Source: Candidatus Dadabacteria bacterium (GTDB lineage Bacteria > Desulfobacterota_D > UBA1144 > Nemesobacterales > UBA2774). From it: DNA of 5,019 nt. The notes beneath the pieces were generated by a model. The model was not told the origin of the DNA. It worked only from the letters and a program-made list of their open reading frames with translations, and made no database searches. Of the stretch, positions 1 to 5,019 are shown one piece after another; the first letter of the stretch is position 1, and every line of letters starts with the position of its first letter. Location of the stretch: positions 1 through 5,019 of the forward strand of contig QIHJ01000287.1 in NCBI GenBank assembly GCA_003229065.1, given 5' to 3'. Position numbers and translations under genes: made by a program.

Positions 1-288
1 TAGCTCACCCCTGTTCTGCCTTCCGATTTCGATTACGTCTTCAAAGCCCTCAGTTGTAACTAGCGCAATCCGTGCGCCTTTTCTCTCAAGAAGCGCATTT
101 GTAGCAACTGTGCTGCCGTGGACAATATCCATATCCTGAGTACTGATCTCTGAAATATACCGGAGACCTGATAAAATAGCCTTTGAGGGATCTTCCGGAG
201 TCGAGGGTACTTTATGAGTACGGAGCTCTCTACCGTCATATAAAACGAAGTCGGTAAATGTCCCTCCAGTATCGATGCCGATCAGCAT
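1..288 (-). CDS. Hydantoinase/oxoprolinase (HyuA-like) N-terminal fragment, cut by the window edge
   Basis: The first 96 residues of a protein of the hydantoinase A / 5-oxoprolinase / acetone carboxylase beta family; the rest lies beyond base 1. The family uses an ASKHA-type ATP-binding fold for ATP-dependent hydrolysis of cyclic amides or carboxylation of ketones; the substrate cannot be told from this part. Visible in the sequence: the glycine-rich opening MLIGIDTGGTFTDF (residues 1-14, the DxGGTFTD nucleotide-binding signature), HGSTVATNALLERKGA (58-73), and LVTTEGFEDVIEIGRQNRG (77-94), all family hallmarks in the right order. The ATG at 288 is chosen because the family usually starts two to four residues before GIDTGGT. 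A GAGGAG motif lies about 14 bases upstream, rather far for a ribosome binding site. It lies 137 bases downstream of rpoZ on the same strand, so co-transcription is possible but not shown. Full-length members are usually 500-700 aa or longer. Confidence 0.9.
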   Translation of the reverse strand, partial: MLIGIDTGGTFTDFVLYDGRELRTHKVPSTPEDPSKAILSGLRYISEISTQDMDIVHGSTVATNALLERKGARIALVTTEGFEDVIEIGRQNRGEL

Positions 289-380
289 TTATATACTAAA
301 GACTCCTCTTAGACGGATTCCTAGCCAGGAGAATCTCTAAACTACAAGTTTTAATAGTAGTAATAAATCGATTTTGAGTA

Positions 381-393
381 CGGATCAGATCCG
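381..393. repeat. 13-base palindrome in the rpoZ to hyuA-like gap
   Basis: The sequence CGGATCAGATCCG has two perfect 6-base arms around a single central base. It lies in the 137-base AT-rich gap (289-425) after the rpoZ stop and about 93 bases before the HyuA-like start. The single-base centre makes it a poor RNA hairpin and no T-run follows on the minus strand, so it does not look like an intrinsic terminator. A dimeric repressor operator for the HyuA-like gene is one possible reading, but nothing else in the window supports it. The rest of the gap shows no convincing promoter hexamers. Confidence 0.4.
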
Positions 394-425
394 AAATTAA
401 ATTCCTTAATCAGATTTAGGTGAAT

Positions 426-635
426 CTAATATTCGTCCTGACCTACGGGGTATACAACTTTAACTTTTTCCTCAGCAATCTCTCTTAAAGCTGTAACAAC
501 GTCTTTATTGTCGGTTTCTTCAGAAAGAGGAACAGCTCCCTTAACCAAAAGTCTCGCTCTTTTCATCGCCGCCACAGACAGTGCGAACCTGTTAACGACT
601 TTTTCAAGACAATCTTCAATAGTTACTCTTGCCAT
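426..635 (-). CDS. rpoZ: DNA-directed RNA polymerase omega subunit
   Basis: A 69-residue protein that binds the beta-prime subunit and helps assemble and stabilise RNA polymerase. The opening [19 protein letters not shown] (1-19) is the typical omega N-terminus, followed by the helical core with [12 protein letters not shown] (23-34). The segment [16 protein letters not shown] (43-58) matches the conserved C-terminal helix where the family reads as K.TV.AL.EIA. Length is normal for a short omega. The start is well supported: GGAGAGG lies about 7 bases upstream of the ATG, and MARVT is the usual start of this family. The stop is TAG at 426-428. It is divergent from hisIE across a 130-base region and is followed on the same strand by the HyuA-like gene. 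No gmk or spoT neighbour, common partners of rpoZ, is seen in this window. Confidence 0.95.
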   Translation of the reverse strand: MARVTIEDCLEKVVNRFALSVAAMKRARLLVKGAVPLSEETDNKDVVTALREIAEEKVKVVYPVGQDEY

Positions 636-671
636 TTATATTCCTCTCCGTACGATATTTCTTACTATTAA

Positions 672-700
672 ACTATAAGTGAATAAAGGGGGTAAGTAAA
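672..700 (-). promoter_or_regulatory. Predicted sigma-70-type promoter of rpoZ
   Basis: Read on the minus strand, TTTACT (bases 700-695, 4 of 6 matches to TTGACA) is followed after 17 bases by TATAGT (677-672, 5 of 6 matches to TATAAT). The -10 hexamer ends about 36 bases before the rpoZ ATG, leaving a short leader that includes the ribosome binding site. Spacing and position are right, but the prediction rests on two short hexamers in an AT-rich region. Confidence 0.45.
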
Positions 701-765
701 GAGACTGAGCTCCGGCCTCGGAATTAGCCAAGTATTTAGTTAATATTACATTCGGAGGTATCAAA

Positions 766-1431
766 ATGGATTTAGATGATATCAAGTATGACGATAAGGG
801 CCTGGTCCCAGTAATAGTACAGGATGCCGCAAACGGGCAGGTGCTCATGTTTGCTTACGCGAACAAAGAATCACTACAAAAGACCGTAGAGACCGGGAAT
901 ACCCATTTCTGGAGCCGCTCCCGGGAAAAGCTCTGGATGAAGGGGGAAGAATCCGGGAACACACAAAGCGTAAAAGCCATGTATATAGACTGCGATAACG
1001 ACACGGTATTAGTGGAAGTAGACCAAAAAGGGGTTGCATGCCACACAGGTCAGCGCACTTGTTTTTATAGATCTGCAGACAAGGAGGAAACGACCGCCCC
1101 CGGATTCGGCTCGGAGAGATCAGGAAAAACTCTTCAAGATGTTTACGGCGTGATAGACGACCGCAAACGAAACCCCAAAGAAGGCTCGTATGTAAGCGGG
1201 CTTTTTGAGAAGGGGCTCGACAAAATACTTAAAAAAATCGGGGAAGAAGCGGGAGAAGTAATAATCGCCTCAAAGAACGGTGATAAAAAAGAGATTGTAT
1301 ATGAGACCGCAGACTTATGGTTTCACTCGCTAATTGCGCTGTCATATGCGGGTATTTCTCCCGCGGATATATTTCAGGAGCTCGGCCGAAGGTTCGGCAA
1401 ACCCAAGGAAGCTTACAGAGAGGAAACTTGA
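766..1431 (+). CDS. hisIE: Bifunctional phosphoribosyl-AMP cyclohydrolase / phosphoribosyl-ATP pyrophosphatase
   Basis: A 221-residue cytoplasmic enzyme for the second and third steps of histidine synthesis: the HisE domain removes pyrophosphate from phosphoribosyl-ATP and the HisI domain opens the adenine ring of phosphoribosyl-AMP. The HisI domain (about 1-112) shows [20 protein letters not shown] (48-67), the metal-binding DCDND (Asp75, Asp77, Asp79) and the zinc cysteines Cys76, Cys92 and Cys99 in [12 protein letters not shown]. The HisE domain (about 120-212) shows [10 protein letters not shown] with Glu160, Glu161 and Glu164, and YETAD with Glu180 and Asp183, the usual MazG-like acidic set. 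Both domains look intact. The start is supported by GGAGG at 754-758, 7 bases upstream. It is a lone his gene here, divergent from rpoZ; its 3' end lies 8 bases from the convergent lipoprotein gene. No clear -35/-10 pair was found upstream. Confidence 0.96.
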   Translation: MDLDDIKYDDKGLVPVIVQDAANGQVLMFAYANKESLQKTVETGNTHFWSRSREKLWMKGEESGNTQSVKAMYIDCDNDTVLVEVDQKGVACHTGQRTCFYRSADKEETTAPGFGSERSGKTLQDVYGVIDDRKRNPKEGSYVSGLFEKGLDKILKKIGEEAGEVIIASKNGDKKEIVYETADLWFHSLIALSYAGISPADIFQELGRRFGKPKEAYREET

Positions 1432-1439
1432 TAAGCGGT

Positions 1440-3215
1440 TTATTGCTCTGGATATAGACTATGGAGCCTTTCCGATCTATAAATCGTCCATCCGTTATTT
1501 AAATCAGGCGTATTATCTACTATAGACAGCTCAAAGACTATTTCTGCAGGAGTTTCATGAGTTACCTCTACAATTCTGGCTGATACTTTTGAAGGTACAA
1601 CTGTATCTGTAGGCACACCTTCACTGTCCAGTGTAATACCCCCAAAAGTAATAAGCACGTTACCGGTCTCAACCATATAATCAGCATCACCAATAAAGGG
1701 GGTATAGATAATCTCATCCGCGAACTCACCATATTCCCAAACTTGTCTTATCTCCATATTGGCTTCATCTATTTGAAATTGAACCGCACGGCTGAAATTC
1801 ACCGCCGGTGGTAGTTTCTCATCAAATGGGCTCGCTCTAAAATTACCGTTATCAAAGATAATAATATCCCCACTAGGAGTTATTGTCGGGGCATGCTGAT
1901 GGTGCTGCCAAAGGAACTCTGCGCCCACCGGATTAAACAAGTAATCACCGAATATAAATGGATCCCAGTTCTGGTGCGTGCCGAGTATCCATATTAATTC
2001 CCCAGTCTGTCTGCTGAATTTGATCACAGCGTCCTGATGGCGTAGAGAGACTAATATGCTGTCATCTGTGGGGTCATGAATCACAGCGTTACCGTGACTC
2101 CAGTCCCTGGTAACTTCCGTAGTATCAGAGAATAGATTATTCCAAAAACCACCCAGGGAGTTGTATCCGATTCTGAAAGGATCGAGTAAATCGAGCACAG
2201 ACCACTGGTTTACTACTGTACCGTCAGGGCTGAACTCGACAATAAGGTCGCCCGCGACAAACGAAGTCTCAAGCGGGGCCTCGGGGTTTGTATCACTGCT
2301 AGGGTAGTTATCTATAACAACCAGCTCAACACTTAGAGTGAGCAAATTACCATTCTCCATGACCAACACTTCGTGATGAAAAGTGTTGGTCATGACGGGA
2401 ATACTGTCCGGACCAAATCCGGATGTAAGAGCGGAATTCCATCTTGTTATTATGTTGCCAAGCATATCCATCTCAATAATTTCATTCGGTGCCTGGGGAG
2501 CTATGAAAAGTATATTCCCGTTAGGCAACATTCGGGCGTCGCTTGCTCCTGCAGTAGGCTTATGGTACCAAACCACGTCCCCCAGCTCGTTGACCGCTAT
2601 TAAAGCTTCACCGAATGAAATGTTTACCCCTCTTGCACCTATATCAAATAAGGTCACGCCAGGCTCCATTTTCTCAGGATTACTTGTCGCCACCTCTATA
2701 GGGGGAAAATCCTCAGGCAGCGGGTCCGTGCTTACGAACAGCGGTTGATCGAAAACCCTCTGGTTCCCGAATTTGTCAGTTACTGTGATCTGCAGCGTGA
2801 AACTGCCGCCGGGAGTAAATCCTAGTAATGGGAGGGAATGCTCTATAGACAGATCATCAAACTCAATAGTCGATGAGTCGAAAACGCCTCTTGTTTGGGA
2901 ATTACTTGCTGTGGTGTTTTCCGTAACCGCTACAGATACTGTAGTAGGCTCGTCCGTTTCGAGCTCAAGTAATCCTGCAAGGGGGGTGCTTGGATTCGGC
3001 GCCATTGTAACTACAGGCTCGGATGTGAAATTAGGCGCTGTAGTATCGACTTCTACATTCGAAGAGTCTCCTGATGACCCTTCGCCATTGATCATATTAT
3101 TATTCTCATCACAGCCCAGAGAAAACAGAAGTATTGAGCATACTGACAAGAGCGTAAGATACCGTGTAGTGATTTTGGTTAGTTTGTATATTTGGCTTAG
3201 GTAATTTTGAACCAT
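1440..3215 (-). CDS. Arylsulfotransferase (AssT/ASST)-family lipoprotein
   Basis: A 591-residue predicted exported protein. Residues 1-35 form a signal peptide with a hydrophobic core (19-33) and lipobox FSLGC, giving lipid-modified Cys35; a Ser/Gly/Asn-rich linker follows. Residues about 57-165 look like a beta-sandwich domain, as at the N-terminus of known ASSTs. From about 185 onward the sequence reads as a beta-propeller, with repeats such as ARMLPNGNILFIAP, EVLVMENGNLLTL and GDIIIFDNGNFR. By motif comparison with E. coli ASST (His252, His356, Arg374, His436), the likely equivalents are His280 or His281, His374 in DWSHGN, Arg392 in SLRHQ (the same 18-residue spacing) and His441 in QHAPTITPSGD. 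The family moves a sulfate group between phenolic compounds through a sulfo-histidine; the substrate here is unknown. The mature chain has no cysteine except Cys35, so the E. coli-type disulfide is absent. M1 is chosen because it supplies the signal peptide; the next Met (41) would lose it. The TAA stop converges on hisIE. Confidence 0.85.
   Translation of the reverse strand: MVQNYLSQIYKLTKITTRYLTLLSVCSILLFSLGCDENNNMINGEGSSGDSSNVEVDTTAPNFTSEPVVTMAPNPSTPLAGLLELETDEPTTVSVAVTENTTASNSQTRGVFDSSTIEFDDLSIEHSLPLLGFTPGGSFTLQITVTDKFGNQRVFDQPLFVSTDPLPEDFPPIEVATSNPEKMEPGVTLFDIGARGVNISFGEALIAVNELGDVVWYHKPTAGASDARMLPNGNILFIAPQAPNEIIEMDMLGNIITRWNSALTSGFGPDSIPVMTNTFHHEVLVMENGNLLTLSVELVVIDNYPSSDTNPEAPLETSFVAGDLIVEFSPDGTVVNQWSVLDLLDPFRIGYNSLGGFWNNLFSDTTEVTRDWSHGNAVIHDPTDDSILVSLRHQDAVIKFSRQTGELIWILGTHQNWDPFIFGDYLFNPVGAEFLWQHHQHAPTITPSGDIIIFDNGNFRASPFDEKLPPAVNFSRAVQFQIDEANMEIRQVWEYGEFADEIIYTPFIGDADYMVETGNVLITFGGITLDSEGVPTDTVVPSKVSARIVEVTHETPAEIVFELSIVDNTPDLNNGWTIYRSERLHSLYPEQ
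2358..2394. repeat. Perfect 14-base inverted repeat inside the AssT-like gene
   Basis: Arms CATGACCAACACTT (2358-2371) and AAGTGTTGGTCATG (2381-2394) are exact reverse complements, separated by 9 bases (2372-2380). In the minus-strand mRNA this would form a 14-bp hairpin with a 9-base loop. It lies wholly inside the coding sequence, over residues 275-286 (MTNTFHHEVLVM), which include the candidate catalytic His280/His281. No T-run follows, so it is not a standard terminator. No function is claimed. Confidence 0.9.
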
Positions 3216-3223
3216 CGACCCAT

Positions 3224-3230
3224 CCCCCCT
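3224..3230 (-). promoter_or_regulatory. Unusual G-run ribosome binding site of the AssT-like gene
   Basis: On the minus strand AGGGGGG (3230-3224) lies 8 bases before the ATG at 3215. The distance is right, but the motif is a homopolymeric G-run rather than the GGAGG-type sites seen before hisIE, rpoZ and the two zinc-ribbon genes. It is the only purine-rich site in position, so it supports the start that carries the signal peptide. Slippage in the G-run would change only the leader spacing, not the reading frame. Confidence 0.5.
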
Positions 3231-3283
3231 TTTTCTACTTATGGTACATCATACAGAACAATAAGGTTACCTATTTTTTATTC

Positions 3284-3769
3284 TTATTTATTTTTCTTGG
3301 GCCTGTCTTTCTCTTCTATATATTGCCCGATCTTAGTCTTGTTTCTGACTGATGGCGGCAGGTTAGAAAGATCCGGTTTTGGCATATTGGTTGAAAGATC
3401 ACTCGTAAAAGCAAAACTCGACACGACTTTCTCAACTTTTTTAGTGTTACAAAACGGGCACTTTACTTTCTTCTCATCCTTTTCTTCATATATAAGCTCT
3501 GAAAAACGAAAGTTTTTCCTGAGATTCATGAATACCATAGTGGCGCCTTCATTCAGGTAAAAATTCAAATCGACAGCGTCCCCATCGCGCTCGCCGTGTT
3601 CGCCTACAACGTCCTCTTTCTCTATATCGAGAACACCGATATGGTTTATATTGTCGTACTTCTTAACCAGTTCGGTTACGGTTTTCTTATCAGCCTTTTT
3701 ACCGATTACTGCTAAAGAATCGTCAACATTCTTCCTGCAAGTTTTACACTCATATTCATAAAGCGGCAT
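3284..3769 (-). CDS. FmdB-like split zinc-ribbon protein, second of a tandem pair
   Basis: A 161-residue cytoplasmic-looking protein with no signal peptide or membrane segment. It opens with MPLYEYECKTC, the hallmark of FmdB-type zinc ribbons (first knuckle Cys8/Cys11). In ordinary FmdB proteins the second CxxC follows within roughly 20-25 residues; here it is Cys104/Cys107 in KCPFC, after a 92-residue insert that is rich in charged residues and seems to contain beta strands. After the knuckle come KVEKVVSSFAF (111-121), typical of the FmdB post-ribbon strand, and a basic, proline-rich tail ending in RPKKNK. It shares NFRFSELIY (86-94) and KDEKK (97-101) with the upstream paralogue at identical residue numbers. 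GGAGGA lies just upstream of the ATG, and only 18 bases separate it from the stop of the paralogue, so the two are very likely co-transcribed. Function is unknown; FmdB relatives are only loosely described as regulatory. Confidence 0.8.
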   Translation of the reverse strand: MPLYEYECKTCRKNVDDSLAVIGKKADKKTVTELVKKYDNINHIGVLDIEKEDVVGEHGERDGDAVDLNFYLNEGATMVFMNLRKNFRFSELIYEEKDEKKVKCPFCNTKKVEKVVSSFAFTSDLSTNMPKPDLSNLPPSVRNKTKIGQYIEEKDRPKKNK

Positions 3770-3787
3770 CTGCTTCCTCCGAATCTA

Positions 3788-4291
3788 TTATCTGTTGAAA
3801 TACTGGTTTAAATGGTCCTGGCCGACCCAATCGTTTCGCTGCTCTTCGTCTTTTTGCTCCTTGTACTCCATATGCCAACGGAGCTCGTCTTTAGGTCCGG
3901 GCGCCCTTTTACTCTTATCATCAAATATGGCTTTAAACGTTGAGAACACTCTCTGCACACCCTTGCCACTGCATATCGGACACCTGAGCTTCTTCTCATC
4001 CTTCTTATCGTATATAAGCTCGCTGAATCTAAAATTCTTAAGCTCAAGATAAAGAACTTTATTTTTATCGAGAGTATATTTAAATCTCCTGAGCGCCCTG
4101 CTGTCGCTCTTTTCACCCAGGGCAAACAAAGGCTCCTTCTTCTTCCCATCTGTAACCTCTATATAAGTGAAACCCTTGTTACTATTCTTTATCTTAGTCG
4201 CATTGGTCTTGTTGAGTTTCGCTACAAGGACGTCTATGTCCTTGTTATATCTCTCCATGCACTCATCGCATTCATATTCAAATAGCGGCAT
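3788..4291 (-). CDS. FmdB-like split zinc-ribbon protein, first of a tandem pair
   Basis: A 167-residue soluble-looking protein that begins MPLFEYECDEC (Cys8/Cys11), as FmdB-type zinc ribbons do, but whose second knuckle RCPICSGKG (Cys104/Cys107) comes after a 92-residue insert. The insert is very lysine- and acid-rich, with likely strands at FTYIEV (41-46) and VLYLELKNFRF (79-89). Residues 86-94 (NFRFSELIY) and 97-101 (KDEKK) are identical in position and sequence to the downstream copy; outside this core and the two ends the copies have diverged strongly, so the duplication is probably old. The tail (120-167) is highly charged and differs from that of the partner, which keeps the FmdB-like PPSVRNKT-type tail. 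AGGAGAG lies about 7 bases before the ATG. It heads a minus-strand set with the paralogue and possibly the AssT-like gene. No function can be assigned. Confidence 0.78.
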   Translation of the reverse strand: MPLFEYECDECMERYNKDIDVLVAKLNKTNATKIKNSNKGFTYIEVTDGKKKEPLFALGEKSDSRALRRFKYTLDKNKVLYLELKNFRFSELIYDKKDEKKLRCPICSGKGVQRVFSTFKAIFDDKSKRAPGPKDELRWHMEYKEQKDEEQRNDWVGQDHLNQYFNR

Positions 4292-4378
4292 TATATCACT
4301 CTCCTAATTCATTAGACGGATAATAATAACTAAATTTTTACGTTTGCTCTAGTTATGTGTAACCCGAGGGCAATTGAT

Positions 4379-4407
4379 TTGACAAAATATCACCCCGCTC
4401 AGATACT
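4379..4407 (+). promoter_or_regulatory. Predicted sigma-70-type promoter of the crotonase-family gene
   Basis: A perfect TTGACA at 4379-4384 is followed after exactly 17 bases by GATACT at 4402-4407 (4 of 6 matches to TATAAT). Transcription would start near 4414, about 30 bases before the ATG at 4445. An 8-base palindrome AACCGGTT (4416-4423) sits at the predicted start of the transcript. On the opposite strand of this 153-base divergent region I found AT-rich stretches (around 4320-4340) but no well-spaced promoter for the zinc-ribbon genes. Confidence 0.55.
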
Positions 4408-4444
4408 AATCCCATAACCGGTTTTAAGTATATAGGAAAAGGCT

Positions 4445-5019
4445 ATGTCCGTCACAGATGAACTTGTAGTTGAAGAAAAAGGGGCTATATGCACAATCAG
4501 GCTCAATAGACCCGAAAAGAGAAATTTACTTACTCCCAATATGCTCCTTGAGATCGAAAGTACGCTTAAGAGACTCGGGGATGAACGCAAAGTGAAGTGC
4601 GTTGTTATTACCGGCACGGGAGATAAAGCGTTTTCCTCGGGCTATGACATATCGGCAATCGGGAAAGACGATATGATAAGGAACCATGAGGGTGAAAACC
4701 CGCTCCCCATGGCAGTCAAAGCGATAGAGGAGTTTCCTTACCCTGTCATCGCAATGATAAACGGGCACGTGTTCGGCGCGGGGCTTGAGATTGCCGTAAC
4801 AAGCGATATCAGGGTCATCGCGGAAGGCTCGTTACTCGGTATGCCCCCTGCAAAGCTAGGCGTTGTCTATTCCTACCGAGGTGTGAAGAAATTCATGAAC
4901 CTTATCGGGCCCGGTTATACAAAAGAGCTATTTCTTGTCGGTAAAGCGATTAGCGCAGAAAGGGCGGCTCAGATAGGACTCGTGAATTTTTTGGTATCGG
5001 CGAAAGAGTTAGAGAAATT
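4445..5019 (+). CDS. Enoyl-CoA hydratase/isomerase (crotonase) family protein, C-terminus cut by the window edge
   Basis: The first 191 residues of a crotonase-fold protein acting on an acyl-CoA thioester; roughly 60-80 residues are missing. Visible: the N-terminal strand and NRPEKRN (21-27), the first oxyanion-hole segment AFSSGYDISAIG (62-73), the second one INGHVFGAGLEIAVTSDIRV (105-124), and ELFLVGKAISAERAAQIGLV (161-180), all in the usual order. Of the two acid residues of true hydratases (rat Glu144 and Glu164), the first is present as Glu115, but the position of the second, 20 residues later, is Pro135. The following LGVVYSYRG (138-146) carries Tyr142, resembling LGVPYNLVG in E. coli methylmalonyl-CoA decarboxylase (ScpB/YgfG), where that Tyr is an active-site residue. 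A decarboxylase or other non-hydratase activity is therefore more likely, though not proven. The start follows AGGAAAAGG and a TTGACA promoter; it is divergent from the zinc-ribbon genes. Confidence 0.9.
   Translation, partial: MSVTDELVVEEKGAICTIRLNRPEKRNLLTPNMLLEIESTLKRLGDERKVKCVVITGTGDKAFSSGYDISAIGKDDMIRNHEGENPLPMAVKAIEEFPYPVIAMINGHVFGAGLEIAVTSDIRVIAEGSLLGMPPAKLGVVYSYRGVKKFMNLIGPGYTKELFLVGKAISAERAAQIGLVNFLVSAKELEK

Noticed and set aside
316..335. GATTC...GAATC inverted repeat upstream of the HyuA-like gene
   Set aside because: Only 5 outer base pairs match before mismatches, and no T-run follows; too weak to call a hairpin or operator.
636..848. Minus-strand open frame of 70 codons across the rpoZ-hisIE divergent region
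   Set aside because: It overlaps the hisIE start and ribosome binding site, fills the region needed for promoters, lacks a plausible start signal and resembles no known protein.
2383..2748. Open frame of 121 codons on the plus strand, opposite the AssT-like gene
   Set aside because: It lies fully inside a well-supported gene on the other strand, has no ribosome binding site, and its translation has no recognisable domain; it reads as a shadow frame. Other plus-strand frames at 2373-2603 and 2773-3204 were rejected for the same reason.
3200..3223. Eight-codon frame (MGRWFKIT) overlapping the AssT-like start codon
   Set aside because: Its ATG directly abuts the G-run, leaving no spacing for ribosome binding, whereas the main ATG sits 8 bases away. 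An upstream regulatory frame is possible but unsupported.
3207..3560. Plus-strand open frame of 117 codons with hydrophobic stretches
   Set aside because: It is opposite the 161-aa zinc-ribbon gene, whose family motifs and ribosome binding site are clear. The Phe/Ser-rich translation is what antisense of a Lys/Glu-rich gene gives.
4416..4423. AACCGGTT palindrome near the predicted transcript start of the crotonase gene
   Set aside because: Eight bases is short enough to occur by chance and the flanks do not extend the symmetry; noted only within the promoter entry.

Overview
The window looks like chromosomal DNA from a Gram-negative bacterium with GC content in the middle range. The omega subunit has the proteobacterial-type N-terminus ([13 protein letters not shown]), the phosphoribosyl-AMP enzymes are fused as HisIE, and one gene encodes a lipoprotein of the arylsulfotransferase type. 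A Desulfobacterota-like or related uncultured lineage would fit, but the sequence alone does not fix the taxon. I see no RNA genes, insertion sequences, CRISPR arrays or phage genes. No gene-free stretch exceeds 160 bases.

Left part (1-1431): the N-terminal 96 codons of a hydantoinase/oxoprolinase (HyuA-like) protein run off the left edge on the minus strand. Upstream of it, also on the minus strand, is rpoZ. The 137-base gap between the two holds a near-perfect 13-base palindrome. From a 130-base divergent region, hisIE (bifunctional phosphoribosyl-AMP cyclohydrolase / phosphoribosyl-ATP pyrophosphatase) is read on the plus strand.

Middle part (1440-4291): three minus-strand genes could form one unit. 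In transcription order they are two tandem paralogous small proteins (167 and 161 aa), then a 591-aa lipoprotein with the arylsulfotransferase (AssT/ASST) beta-propeller signature. The small proteins begin like FmdB-type zinc ribbons, but their two CxxC knuckles are split by a 92-residue insert with the same spacing in both. The lipoprotein keeps the expected catalytic His/His/Arg/His set. Its 3' end lies 8 bases from the 3' end of hisIE, converging with it. A perfect 14-base inverted repeat sits inside its coding sequence, over the first catalytic His region.

Right part (4292-5019): a 153-base divergent region carries a recognisable plus-strand promoter. It is followed by a crotonase-family gene truncated by the right edge. 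Its active-site residues resemble methylmalonyl-CoA decarboxylase-type members more than true enoyl-CoA hydratases.

The genes do not form one obvious pathway. The most unusual items are the split zinc-ribbon pair, its placement next to a sulfotransferase-like lipoprotein, and the internal inverted repeat.
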